From assembly GCA_012064415.1 (NCBI GenBank), contig SSNU01000022.1:207076-271075 (forward strand): a DNA stretch of 64,000 nt, in the 5' to 3' direction. The notes beneath the pieces were generated by a model that did not search any database, had not been told where the DNA came from, and saw only the letters and a program-made list of their open reading frames with translations. Positions within the stretch are counted from its first letter, which is position 1. Each line of letters opens with the position of its first letter. Made by a program: the position numbers and the translations under genes. The DNA comes from Gyrodactylus bullatarudis. Taxonomy: Eukaryota > Platyhelminthes > Monogenea > Gyrodactylidea > Gyrodactylidae. This document shows positions 25,035 to 36,854 of this stretch, piece by piece.

Positions 25035-25071
25035 CAAACAAATATTAGTCGGATTTCATTCTAAACGTATT

Positions 25072-25821
25072 TTATGTTGGTATGATGATAATTTTGTTGT
25101 TACATAGCAACGTAATGCAATTCTCCAACTCTTCCATCTTTCTCTCAAGATTTTCACGATATCTAATGTGTTTCTCTTTTGTTGGCATGACAATACCCAT
25201 TGAATAGTATTCATGAGTCATCTTCTCCAAATTCTTCTTCAGACCCTTCAGATAATTGAGACGTTCATCCTCACTCAACTTTCGACCGTTCTCACTTTGA
25301 ATTTGCTCCTGGATAAATTCACGTTTAGCCTTTTCAGTTTCTTCTCGAATTCTTTTCATATCCTCGAGATATTTTGGTATTTTGCCAAGGTCACTACGCT
25401 TCCCATAAACTGGTAATAATCCAGAAGTTGTTTTCGGATTGATATGGCAACTTTGCGTTCCCTTTGGATCATCAACATACTTGAATTTGGATAGATTCTT
25501 TGATTTCATTGTTTTCACCTGTTCAATGTTGTACGCAATTTTATCTTTGGCATTTTTTGGTTTTAATTCCTCAACTCCCCTCTCTTTTTCCTTCGACTTG
25601 TTATCTGTGCTTGTATTTTTACTAGACGGTTCTTTAAATTTAGCTTCATCATTCTTATTGCAGAGAATGGTCTTGGGTAATTTTGAAATATTCTGCAAGG
25701 GTTTATCCCCATGTACAGGATCTTGTTTAGTGTTGTTCTGTAAGAGGTTATAAATTAACTCTTTGCCAACATTCCTATAATAAGGATTGTTTTCTTCTAA
25801 TAACTTGGTCTTATCATACAT
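25072..25821 (-). CDS. ENKUR: Enkurin homologue (ENKUR)
   Basis: Enkurin is a ciliary and sperm-flagellum microtubule-inner/adaptor protein that binds TRPC channels and calmodulin. This is a single-exon ORF of 249 residues from ATG at 25821, close to the 256 residues of mammalian enkurin. The C-terminal half carries the Enkurin domain hallmarks: GLLPVYGKRSDLGKIPKYLE, then MKRIREETEKAKREFI and LSEDERLNYLKGLKKNLEKM. It ends with the helix ENLERKMEELENCITLL, as in the family. The N-terminal half is Lys/Asn-rich and low in complexity. AATAAA follows the stop closely. Identification is confident from the domain motifs. Confidence 0.85.
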   Translation of the reverse strand: MYDKTKLLEENNPYYRNVGKELIYNLLQNNTKQDPVHGDKPLQNISKLPKTILCNKNDEAKFKEPSSKNTSTDNKSKEKERGVEELKPKNAKDKIAYNIEQVKTMKSKNLSKFKYVDDPKGTQSCHINPKTTSGLLPVYGKRSDLGKIPKYLEDMKRIREETEKAKREFIQEQIQSENGRKLSEDERLNYLKGLKKNLEKMTHEYYSMGIVMPTKEKHIRYRENLERKMEELENCITLLCNNKIIIIPT

Positions 25822-26651
25822 TGGAAACGTTTATTGTTTTCAAATACTTTTTATTCATTAAAAATGAGAGTAGTTTTAATGAATGAGTAAATCTACAAGT
25901 TTTACAAATTCTATTTACAAAAGAATAATTTGAATAATTTCTATAGGAATGTTATTCTCTGTCCAATTTCATTGTCTGAATGATCCCGCTTTTCAGGCAG
26001 ATAGTTGTTTATGTCAACAGCCAATTGCTAGAAAAATTGTTTTTTATAGTTTGGATTGAATATTTCTTAGAATTATATTACAAAATAGTTCCCAAAATAA
26101 TTCCTTTTTTAAGTGGTATAGTCATGAAGTTCCATTTTTATTGATTTTTTATATTATTACTTTGAAGTAGTATATTTAAAGCTTTAAATAATAGGATCAA
26201 TATAACACATTCGAATTCTTGATGAAAATAATCGTGATTTTTGTACAAACCGGTGATTCTTAACTTCATATCAATTAGATCTAGTTGTAATAACACCTAT
26301 TTTCCTTAGTCTATATTGAAAATGATTAGGAGAAAAATAGTTTGGCTTCTGGCTGAAATTGAATTATTAAATGAATAGGTTATGGATCATGATTAGAATT
26401 CTCCTAAAGAGTCCATTCAGATTTTGAACCAGGCTAGTAATCGGTCATTTGCAAAATCTATTACAGATTTCTATAAAGAGTGTTGAGGTGTTTGAATATA
26501 CGCCAAGCATATCCTTTAAAAGACCTATATAATTTGTATTATTAATCTGTTGTTTATCTTGTTACCCATGAGCCAGGTATTATGGTTAGCCCAACTTAAC
26601 AAAGTCCCAGCCCAATACGTCTACTCTTCTTACCTGCCTAATACCCATAGC
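25822..26651. other. Spacer between enkurin and the adhesion GPCR
   Basis: No gene seen. A single repeat terminus at about 26215-26290 (AATTCTTGATGAAAATAATC, then TTCTTAACTTCATATCAATTAG in near form) belongs to fold-back family A. Confidence 0.5.
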
Positions 26652-29600
26652 CTAGTCCATAACAGAGAGTATTGGAAAAGTGAGACTAACTTCAGTTTTC
26701 GTTGGAGTTTCAATGTTTGTATTTTTTATTATGGTTGTTTCAATGCTATCCATTTTCATATCGAGATTCTCATTAGAATTTACTACAGATAACCGACTTG
26801 AAGTATTTGGCTGTAGTATAGAGCTTTTTCGTTCGTCGTCTCCCTCCTCAGATGACTCAACATTGACATATTCAAGAAGATACTTGGAACTCTTGTGGAA
26901 GTCAGCTCGAATCTAAACAAACTCTTGGTTAAACTTTTATTCTCACGGCTTGAGATCAAACGTACCTCGTCGTTTAAGAAGAAGAAGAAAACAATGAAAA
27001 AGACTCCTTGGATGAAACTGAAGAACCCGTACAAAAAGTGAATGATTATACTTGTCTTCATGATCAACATTATTGCAAAAGACCATGATCCAGATAGAAG
27101 AATTAACTGAGTCCAGATTGCACGACTTTGAATGCTGTAAAAATAAGTTTCGTTAGCTATAATAAATTTTTTCAGCTCTATATGAACTTTATGCAATTCC
27201 ATTTTTTGTGAGCAAATTTAGTGAACCACGCTTTCGTAGCACATGAAACTTGTAAAAGGATACTTTAACAAATTACCTTATTGCTTGGTTTGCTTTCACA
27301 TCCTTGGTGTAGGCCCTTTCACGATGCTCTTTCAAAATGAAGATCATGATCAAGATTGTAATCTGGGTAGAGAAATAGAATTTTACCAAAATTATCAACA
27401 AGAAATGTATATCTGAAGAAAAATTAGTCAAACTGACCATATTAATTGAAAGGGGTGGTAGAATCAACGACCACCTATGATAGTCATTGATCCAGCAATA
27501 CTTTTTGGATAGGTAATCGTCACTGTTGGCTCCGAATATCGCTCCAACGTACATCATTGGCAATACTAAAAGAAAAAATTGTTAATTAATTGGGATAATT
27601 GCATTGTAAAAGTATAATATTCAAGCCAAGGATTAAGTCTGAAGAGACCTGGTTTTTATCACTTATTATAATAATTATCAGAATAGTTTTCTTATACAAA
27701 GTTCCACAATATTACCGTTCTAACAAAGGTCTAACCCCTCTCGAATTTTTAATCGAAAATAATTTAGGACAAATTTCTTTTGATTCCTGTTCTCTTATTT
27801 TTCCTTGTTATTGCCATTGCTTGGAAATATACTGCTTAAGATTATCAAGCATGATTTGATTACACGGGTAGGAATAAAATTTTATATGATCTTGATCTGA
27901 TAAATATTTTTCTGGAATAAAATTTTGTGCTGATTTCAGATGTGCTTTCAGAATTTCGCTACGGCCAAAAAACCAAAATATGCTAATTTTGAGTATCTCA
28001 ATGAACTTAATCGATATTATTGGTAATTCGATAGTAAATAGGAATCCGAAATTGATTTTATCCCCATTAAAAAGAGTGTAAAATTTCGCGTTAATTGATG
28101 GGTAATACGCGAATTTAGCATTCTCGCAAACCTTTTTAAAACGCGCGTCAAGTTAGAAAAAATTGAAAAATCCTTGAAAAGATACATATTTTTCGAGTGT
28201 TTAAAGTTTACATCTTTTCAACTTACTCCAACCCATAAAGTAATGACGAAACATTGGAGAGTCAGCCTGCCCCGAGTGAGCATGAGCCGCGTATGTTATC
28301 AAGATATACAAGTTGAAAGATTCATTTAGGACCCAACATGAACATGACAAGATCAAGTAGTGCACGATAACTGCAAAAAACTGACAGACTGTCTACATTG
28401 AAAAATAAATTAAAAGAATTTGAATTTTTCATTCATGGGTGTAGACAAACTTTTTGTTCTGTCATGTTGATACCGATCATGAAGAATAGCTTGCCAAGGG
28501 AGATGGCAACAGCTAAATTCTTGTGAATAGCAGAGGTGTTTGAGCACGTTTTGAATTTCAACAATAAAATCAAGGTTGATGTTGAACAGAGAAAGGAGAT
28601 GAGACATCCAAAAAAGGATATGTACGATAAAAGGTATTCCTTGGGTGGAGGCTTGTAGACCTATTTCGAAAAATACATGAAAACTTGGATTTTCAAAAGC
28701 AAAAAAAATCTCACGTGATCATGATTTATATCAGCTAAGATCGTATGAATTCCATTCGGGTCACAGATACATGTTACAAATCCATCATTTTTATCGTATT
28801 CCTTCTTTAGTTGACACTTGGACCAATTCCAGTTTGAATAGTTTTTAACAGGGCTTAGGGAAAAGTGAGTAAAAATCAAAGTTTCCTGTTCGAAAATTGT
28901 CTATCTTACTTTTGCAGGGAACCGCATTTGATGGTTAACATTTTTGAAGGCTGAAATCAAATGATTTAAAATTCGATTCTACCAGAGAGTAAAACTAGAG
29001 ACAAACCCAAAAGGAATTAAAATCAATTTCCAAGTTGTCCAGAGTTTTTGTTACTGCTGACACTCGTGTATGTACAATGGCTGAGCTGACTGATTTGATT
29101 AAATTTGGTATTTGCTCAGTTCTGTAAATAATAATATGGACAAAAGATTCTTATTAGAATAGTTTAGTCTAGAATAAAGAAACTTCAATAGATACAAACT
29201 ATCGATCAAATCAATTACGATCAGAAGCGATTTGATAAATGGACAACAGCTGAATAATTTGTTTGATAATAAATCTCTTCAAGCAATCAGGGAACTCTTT
29301 GTTTCCCAATTTTTATAGGAATAAAAAAAATAAATCTTTATTTGATATTTTTCCATCTGAGAGAACTTATTTTTATTATTGATTTCAAAATTGATAAAAA
29401 TATTTAATTTTTAAAACTAATCAGACGAATTTGTATGAAACAGTTTTTATATCAAATTCAAATTGAAAAATACTCACTTGAAATGACGAAACTTTTTCGG
29501 TACATAAGGTAAAACATGAGGTAATGTCATATGGATTGCAAAGACAGTTATTAGCCGACCTTAAATTACAATCAATATTCTGCTTACTAGTATTGGTTAA

Positions 29601-31886
29601 CTGATCTGCTCGGATTCTCAATTTTGCTGCTCGCTCAGAAAACTTTTTAATAAGCTCTTCAGTTGCTTCAGGAGACCAATTATTTTTTTTACTTTCCTTA
29701 GTATACTCTTTTCGGAGTACACTGATCTCTGGTATTTGGATGCCGTACTTTTGAGCAGTTTTCAGTTTGTTTGACATTTCAAAAACTTGAAGAAAATTAA
29801 TTAATTCAAAAGACCCAGACTTACTAAAGGTTTCCCCATGAAAGGTGAAACTGAATTCGAATTGTTGATGTTTTATGTAGTCCATAACTTGTTCATAAGC
29901 ATAGTCTAAAGTCACGATTAGTTCATGGGCAGATTGACCAGCAGGAACCGTCGCATTCCATAGCTTTTCATTCACTTTTGATAGCAACTTATCAGCGAGA
30001 ACATTGGTCCTCTAATCAAATTCATCATGTTAAGATTGAATATTTGGATTTATCAATTTATTTTTACAAACCTTTAAATAATCTCTGACTTTGTCCATGT
30101 CGAAGCAATCAAATTCACTCTTCCTTTGAAATTGAACAGCATTCGAGAACAGTTTTACCAACCGGCCGAAATCAACAGGGGTCGTTTTAGCGACTTCACG
30201 GGTGTGCACATCAAGAACATCGATTCTATCAAGGAACATACGCCAAATCTCACTGCAGGTATACTTGTCGGCTGATTGCTGAACAGAGAAATTCCATCAA
30301 ATTTGAAGATTAAACTCATCAGTTTTGACTCACTTTTGATATATCGAAAAAGGGGACTCGCTTTATTTCGTCCCTTAGACATTGATCGATTTGAGGCTTG
30401 TCCCAGGACCCTTTGTCTTTGTTGCAAAATCTCATGGCATATTTGAGTTCTTGAAAATTTTGGAATATTCAGGAATAATCTATTATTTATTGTCAAGTAT
30501 CAGCTAACCTGTGTCTTCCTTTATGCCAGATGGACATCGTACCTTGGCCAAGGATCCAGATGAAATACGCGGCCAAATAATGTTATCATCAGCCGTCATT
30601 GGACATTTTGGGCCCAACTCTTTACTACAAATTTCATTGCAAGAGGTCTTTAAGAGATCAACTTTATCTGTGTGATTTTCTGAAATTGTTCAAATCTCAT
30701 GACAGTTTTTTAAATTTATTTCGTTTCAATCTAGACTTACGCCAAATAAATGTGTTCCATATTAGTTTAGCATCACCTACAAGTTTTTCTCTAAAGTGTG
30801 CCCATTCAATTACATTTCCGTAAAAAATTTGTAAATGATCATTCCTTATTTTTCTGACGGTCAATTCATCTCTCGAAACATCTGGATATTCGATAAGAGA
30901 ATCATCCAAATCCAGAATACTGTTCCAAATTTTAAGTGACCAAACATTTACATGAGAGATGTCTCCAACAAAGGACTGAATACAAAAAAAGATAAATCAA
31001 AAATCATGTTGTAAGATTTGGGCGTTGATTTGAATTTATTTTATTTAATTTTTTATGCCTATTTTCTATTCAACTCACCAAATGCATTTGAGTTAAACCA
31101 AGAATCACATATGAGGAAGGAGTTTTGGGAACTTGCTGGTAATTAAAGATTTTCTCAAAACTCTTTCCATCCCAATAAATGTTCCATTTAACAGTTGATC
31201 CTGCTGAAATTAAAAATCAAACTCTTCATTTTTCTTCAATTAATCAATAGAACTTGGAATATTCTACAGTGAACTCAATGGTTTTGAAAACTCACAATAA
31301 CCATGACTCAAAATTTCCTGCTTCCACACTAAATGAATCCAAGCTCTGAGTTGAGCACTATCCTGAGCAATAGTATAATTCATGGATGCGAATCTGAAGA
31401 AGATTTTTGGCTTTGCCACTCGAATATCTGAGAAGTAGGTGTCATTTTGTAGCAGAACAATCTCCCCAATACCCTCATCGTGGTTAAGGGTATCATCATG
31501 AACTGAGAAGAAACGACCTGTCCATTTACTTGGCCGGACCCAGAGGGAAATAGTAAAGTTGGTCGGAAATAAAACCATCGGTACAAAGGACGAGCATTTT
31601 TCAATGTTTTCTTTCTGTTTAATTTCGACATATGAGTCTAGGGATCTAGCTGTAAAAATTGTTAAAATGAGACATTTTAAGCATTCAAAAGACCTTGCAA
31701 CTAAATTCGATTTTTTTTCGAGAATTTAAACTCACAAACACAAAGCTTTGAATTCCAAAAAGAACTTGGATCGCAATAGCAGTTGTAATTCTCCTTTCCG
31801 TCAATACAGATTGGTTCATAACGAAAATGAGAATAGGTACTTATAGATGAAGATGTAAGAGCAATTAATAAGAAAAGAATGACCAT
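26652..31886 (-). CDS. Adhesion GPCR with pentraxin-like, HRM and GPS-like domains, 17 exons
   Basis: Exons: 31886-31736, 31649-31296, 31203-31079, 30975-30741, 30679-30509, 30449-30334, 30278-30072, 30011-29478, 29114-29007, 28950-28910, 28885-28715, 28660-28451, 28392-28227, 27565-27438, 27362-27277, 27134-26966 and 26912-26652; about 1,077 residues. Order: signal peptide MVILFLLIALTSSSIS; a LamG/pentraxin fold (LFPTNFTISLWVRPSKWTG, SFVGDISHVNVW); hormone-receptor motif with paired cysteines (IIWPRISSG, RCPSG, FCNKDKGSWDKP); a GAIN-like region; GPS-like NWNWSKCQ...FVTCICDPNG. Seven TM segments follow: TM1-2 FFGCLISFLCSTSTLILLLK and SAIHKNLAVAIS, TM3 TVCQFFAVIVHYLIL, TM4-5 LPMMYVGAIFG and WSLILPPLSINM, TM6-7 to FFFFLNDEV, then a Ser/Glu-rich tail. 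Domain set resembles ADGRD or ADGRG receptors. Phases close at all junctions except exon 9/10, which is unresolved by one base. The GPS lacks the HL-T triad. Confidence 0.85.
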
Positions 31887-31924
31887 CCTTGTTTCGTTTA
31901 TCTTGCAACACTATAAATGAAGGG

Positions 31925-32035
31925 AATATAGAGAAGAATAATTTGAATTTTGAGTATTCTCCCAGAGATGAAATATGATTGGTTGCTTTGATTGGCCAAT
32001 AATATTCAATTATTCATCCAATATAAAGATGGCGG
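31925..32035 (-). promoter_or_regulatory. Probable promoter with CCAAT/ATTGG boxes
   Basis: Just upstream of the adhesion GPCR start codon are GATTGGTTGC, GATTGGCCAATAATATTC and ATCCAATATAAAG: a cluster of ATTGG/CCAAT boxes within 60 bp. The position fits the minus-strand gene. Promoter role is inference. Confidence 0.4.
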
Positions 32036-32115
32036 AATTCTATGAATCAGATGTATTTTATTTTTACTCATTTTTCCAAATATTCTAAAAGAAATACTTA
32101 ACCTTTCTCTTTTTA

Positions 32116-33776
32116 GGCCAATACAAGCCAGAAGTCAACATAGTCAACGTTATAGCCAATCTATACCAAAACTATTATTAGAATTTAACCTTTTGAATTT
32201 CGAAAATCCATCTCAATCTTATTATTACGAGAAATCTGTTTATGTTTGTTGTCTATAGTTCTGAGAATATTTCTTGTAATCAATGGGATTCAAGCATGCC
32301 ATTATCATTGATAGTTTCCGTAATCTTTTCTTGAAATTTGATCGAAAAATTCGAGTTTTTATGTTTAAGGCCAAAAAATAAGATCAGTGAATTTTAAGAT
32401 CTAATCTTAAATAAATCCTTACTTTTTAAGAAATACTAAAAACTTTTCTATTACTACAGATAGGCCCATAAAAGTCAAAAGAGAACACAGTCAGATAGCA
32501 AGTGAACAACGTTATGGTCATTATTTGGCCGCTGTCTCATTGCAATGGGGTTTTTGATGTTGTTTTCTCATTTCAAAGCAAAATATAGATTCGAAATACA
32601 GTACAACTGCTCTCACGCATTTGATAGTTGAAAAAATTTTGAAATTTAATTAACAAAAAGGAAATGTTCTAATGAAAACTTTACTGATTGATATTATTAT
32701 AATATACATACATAAATAATGTGAATATATCACATTTATAAATAAATTTCTGAATTACTTATTAAATGATTTAAGGGTAAAAGAGTTATCAGACATAACG
32801 GAAGTATTGTCGAGATTTGGTGAGGAAATTTGGGTTGGATTTCTCCCATTAATCAGATAAACAGGTTGATTGGCCCTTTCACTATTCAAAGCCAAATGAC
32901 TCTGATTATCGAGGTAAATTTTCCTCGATATTATCGCTTCCTCCTCTCTGATCTGACGGGAGAATCTTTTAATCTGATTCATTACACGGAGAAGTAGAAT
33001 CGCCACAAAGAATAAAGGTACAGTGGACATTGCTAAGCATATCGGACCGAAATAGGCTCCCCGATGTTGGATTGTTTGAAATCGCATTCCGCCAACATAA
33101 TAGAATAATGTCGCCAGTATTCCAACAACAAAAAGAACTGTAAAGACGAAGCCCCAGAATATTGCACATAAACAGGAGCCTTGTCCAGGATTCATTCTGG
33201 AAATAGATGAAAATAATTATTTCGTTCTAGGTGCTTAGGTAATATATCCCACAGGTGCTGCACTATTCATCAGAAAATAATTATCTTATCCAATGAGCTT
33301 GATTGAAAAATTCATATAAAATATAGAGAGTTGTTCAGAAAAACTTTTGTCTACCATTTAAAGCTAAAATTTAATATTTTTCAAAAGCTTTCGGACAACT
33401 AAAAGTCTCAGAAAATAGGCTTGTCTCTGAAAACAACTGTTGAGGTTTTTGTAAAAAAAGTAGTAAATAATTACTAGACCCTACAACACCAGACGGACAA
33501 AAGGGACCTCTGAATCATCAAGTTTCTCTTTAAAAATCTAACTAGATTATTTGGGGAGTTGAAAAAACTTCCATAATTTTGAACTAAGTAGTTCTTCAGG
33601 GAGCTGTTCGGCATAGATTGTTCGCTTGCTACCTAATTATAGTGATTGTTACTATAATTTTTTATTTATTCCTTATTTATGAAGAAATACTTTCTCTCCC
33701 CTTTCTTTTTCTACAGATAGACCAATACAAGCCAGAAGACAACATAGTCAGATAGCAAGCGAACAACGTTATAGTG
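32116..33776. repeat. Three dispersed copies of a 40-60-bp repeat flanking the two-TM gene
   Basis: Copies at about 32116-32157, 32461-32520 and 33717-33776 share CCAATACAAGCCAGAAG, AACATAGTCAGATAGCAAG and GAACAACGTTAT. An inverted fragment (TTGTTCGCTTGCTACC) lies at 33617-33632, so the last copy forms a hairpin of roughly 150 bp. Confidence 0.6.
32755..33195 (-). CDS. Small two-transmembrane protein, family not recognised
   Basis: Single-exon ORF of 146 residues from ATG at 33195. Residues 8-34 (AIFWGFVFTVLFVVGILATL) and 45-70 (GPICLAMSTVPLFFVAILLL) are hydrophobic and look like two membrane spans joined by a short basic loop. A hydrophilic, probably cytosolic tail follows (KRFSRQIREEEAIISRKIY) and ends SFTLKSFNK. 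MNPGQGSCLC at the start has cysteines that could be lipidated. Codon use and membrane topology support a real gene. It lies in tandem upstream of the adhesion GPCR on the same strand. I do not know its function. Confidence 0.6.
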   Translation of the reverse strand: MNPGQGSCLCAIFWGFVFTVLFVVGILATLFYYVGGMRFQTIQHRGAYFGPICLAMSTVPLFFVAILLLRVMNQIKRFSRQIREEEAIISRKIYLDNQSHLALNSERANQPVYLINGRNPTQISSPNLDNTSVMSDNSFTLKSFNK

Positions 33777-36700
33777 AATATATATTCTTTGTATCAGTGT
33801 AAAGTTTAAAAAAAACTAGGACCTCAAGAAAAATTTTAAATTATTCGGCTGTAAAATAAATAAATAAATTCTTTCTCTGACATACAGCAATTCAAGTTTT
33901 AAACATATCGAATCTGTCCATGGAAAATGGCCTAACTTTTGGTAGGTACAAGAGCAATAAAGAAAAAATAACACTTTGCAGTTATTTTCATGTAAATTTG
34001 AAGGATAATAAAATCTTTTACTCGTTTCATTAAAAGTGAATTTATAAAAGTGGGGATTCTGAAAAAATTCACTTTGAAATTTCATGGGTCTATGAAGAGG
34101 CGCTAAATAGAGGGTGATGAGCATTTCAGAAAGAAACATCACTAGAAAAAGGTTTTATCAATGTGAAACAATAACACTCCCAAAGCTTTTTTACGCTTGC
34201 ATGTGTTTTTTTAAAGAAAAAACATGGAAAACATAAATTAACTTGATCTTTTTTTCTAAGAAAAAATCCAGCATGATTTGCATCTGGTCTGGATGAAGAA
34301 AGAAAACATTCAAGTGAATGAATCTATTCCAATATTTTTGACTCATTCCTCAAATGTGTGTTACTTCTTTATTCTTTGAAGACTTACAGGAGCAGTGGTT
34401 CACTTTGAATGAGAAAAATAATTCAATAGAGCATAGTAACAAGAAAAACTGTTTTTAATAAAAAGAACACTGTTTATTCTTCTCATGTAATTTATTTGGT
34501 TGAATTCATAATTATGAAAGAGAAGAGTAGAGAATAAAGTTTTTTTTCAAGTCATTTAAATTGTTGAGAAATGAGGATTTCTCTTTTCATTATGTAGACT
34601 TAATCACTGATATATCAAATAATCGATAAACTTGATTTTATTATTATTTATAGAGGAATCGAGAGAAGCCGTTCACTTCCTGATGAATTCGACATTTTAC
34701 AACGTGATTTAAAAATAATTTTCTGTTTTTATTTTCAAGAAGTAAACGAAAATTAAGATATGAGCAGCTTAATTTATCAGATGGTTTAAATTGATGGTCT
34801 ATCTATGAGTTTAAATGCGATGAAAGTTTCATCATGAAACTGAAATTGTTTTGGCAGATATAAAAATTCAGTATTTTCCCCCCAACTTTCAATGAAGCGT
34901 CAAAACTTGTCTCATATATCAAAATAGGAATCTTGTGACAAAGAGGGGCATCATTATAAGAGATTATATCGTAAGTTGTCCTGATCTCATACCAATCAAC
35001 ACTGAATGGAAAGAAAATTTTGTCTGTAGAATATGAAGAATGAAATTTGAGTTGAAAACGATGGAATAAACTAATCAAGAATAAAAAATTCCCATCAAGA
35101 AAGAAAAAACCTTAGGTAGAAACCTTTAAGCATAATTTTTCTAAATTAAACATGGGTTTTGAATTTCACATTCTTATCTGGCGCCAGCTCCTCCGAATAG
35201 AACTATTATTCATTTTGATGCTTTGTCAGAAATTCTATATCAAAATTAGGCTAATAGAGCAACTGAAAGAGTCTCTCGTATCATTATTAATTATGAAGAA
35301 CTACATTTACACAACGATTTACGTCAGGAATCTGATTCAGGATCTTCGAGAGAAGGATAATTATAATTGAGCCATAATTTCCATGTATAGATCCGGCAAA
35401 ATATACCAATAAATAACAAGCTAAACTGTATTTAATACAGCTTCAATTTGGAGAATTTGAGTTTTAGATAAAAACGGTGAAAAAATTACAATTTATAGAA
35501 GTTTTTTTTTACTATAGAAGCCTACTAGCAAGTATGGCCATTATTTATGGCTATGTCTTTTGAAATTTAACGTGTTGGAGATCGTCTTATCACAACTCAT
35601 GACTAGAGCCTGAAAAAGTATAAAAATACTTTTTTCAATCAGCTATTCCCTCTGTTCTCAGAACCATTTAAAAGAATAAATGTTATTTTATGCCATTAGG
35701 GTTCCAAGTTATAAGGTCTTAAAAAGTACAGTATTACATTCCAAAGTATTTCACTCATACCAATGATGCCAATTCATATTTTTGGTAGAGATAACTTTCA
35801 TTGTTTAACAGTTCGCTAAACTCAAAATAACCTTGAAGATGATAAAATCTTTTAAATAATTATTTAATAAATAATATTTAAAATATTATAAGTAGTTTAT
35901 ACAAGATTTATTTGGTAAATTCGTCATAAAGTATTAGAATTATATCTTGAAATCGAAAAATAAGTTTTTTTTCTTGAAAATAAGTTTTAGGTATTATTTT
36001 TTGAGGCTCTACTTATGCATTGTAATTATAAACAATCAAGTATTCATTGTTTTTGGTTAGTTATAGCTTGGATGCTACGAGAATAGAACTGCTATTTCAT
36101 TACTAGGGTCAATGAAAATTCTCAAAGGACACTTGAAATTTACCAACATGCTCGACTGAATGTGAGAATATTTTCATGAAATAAAAGGAAAACCTTATCG
36201 ATCGTAGAAAAAAACAGTTTACTTCTAATTGCATCAACTTTTGTAATATAAAAACAAGAGATGAAATAAAGGATCTATTTTCTTTTGAGTTCAGAGTGAA
36301 GCACTCAACTCAGGATATTACAGTATTCTTAGTGATAATAATCTTTTTAAAACATCTCCTTGAAAAAACACTTGATTCCTTGCATCTAAAGAATATTTAG
36401 TGAAACCCTGAATGAAATTTGATCTTGTCAATAAAATCTGCCTATTTTAATTTTAAAAATTTTGAACTGAGAACATGATTACAACGAAATTCTCAATTTT
36501 TCATCAAGAATTCGATTGTTGCCTAATTTCTTTGCCATTTGAAGAAAAACAACTCTGCAAAAAAATTGTTTTTATCTTTAGAATTCCGACTTGAAGCCAA
36601 ATTCCCATCTTTTTAAACTTTAAACTGAAAATTTTCATTTATTTGTCAAATGATCACAATTAGACAAGAGAATCAGTTATTATACTGAATCTGACCAAAG

Positions 36701-36854
36701 GATTGATCTAATTATCGTTTGGAGGTTGGATTTTCATTTCTTGAACATTTCAACTGTACTCGAATATCAATCAAGTTTTAATAATTAAAAATTCCTCGAA
36801 AATGTAAAATGTTGGATCCCACGATGATTTAATGACAATAAAATTTATTTAAAC
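33196..36854. other. Gene-poor stretch
   Basis: Two open minus-strand stretches (33816-34142 and 34803-35078) have a mildly coding look but no recognisable domain or splice partners. A plus-strand stretch at 35170-35365 has two overlapping open frames, one with a single stop (ANRATERVSRIIINYEELHL), possibly a pseudogene piece. A SINE-like fragment is listed separately. Confidence 0.35.
35505..35625 (+). repeat. Fragment of the SINE-like repeat
   Basis: AAGCCTACTAGCAAGTATGG matches AAGCCTACTAGCCATGTGTGG of the 4.1-kb copy, and GTTGGAGATCGTCTTATCAC with CATGACTAG matches its TTGATGAAGATTGTCTTCTCAC block. A poly-T/A tract precedes it. The ribozyme part is not visible. Confidence 0.4.

Noticed and set aside
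27273..27563. Uninterrupted 96-codon frame across adhesion GPCR TM4-TM5
   Set aside because: Read straight through it makes TM5 far too long; splicing out 27437-27363 (GTCAGT...CCCAG, 75 nt) gives a normal TM5 and correct phase, so the uninterrupted frame is an artefact.
33816..34142. 108-codon minus-strand ORF with a signal-like start
   Set aside because: Not conserved to my knowledge, AT-driven composition (Phe, Leu, Tyr), no splice context.
34803..35078. 91-codon minus-strand ORF with VDWYEIRTTYDIISYND
   Set aside because: Looks mildly protein-like but begins at a non-ATG codon and has no clear splice sites or domain.
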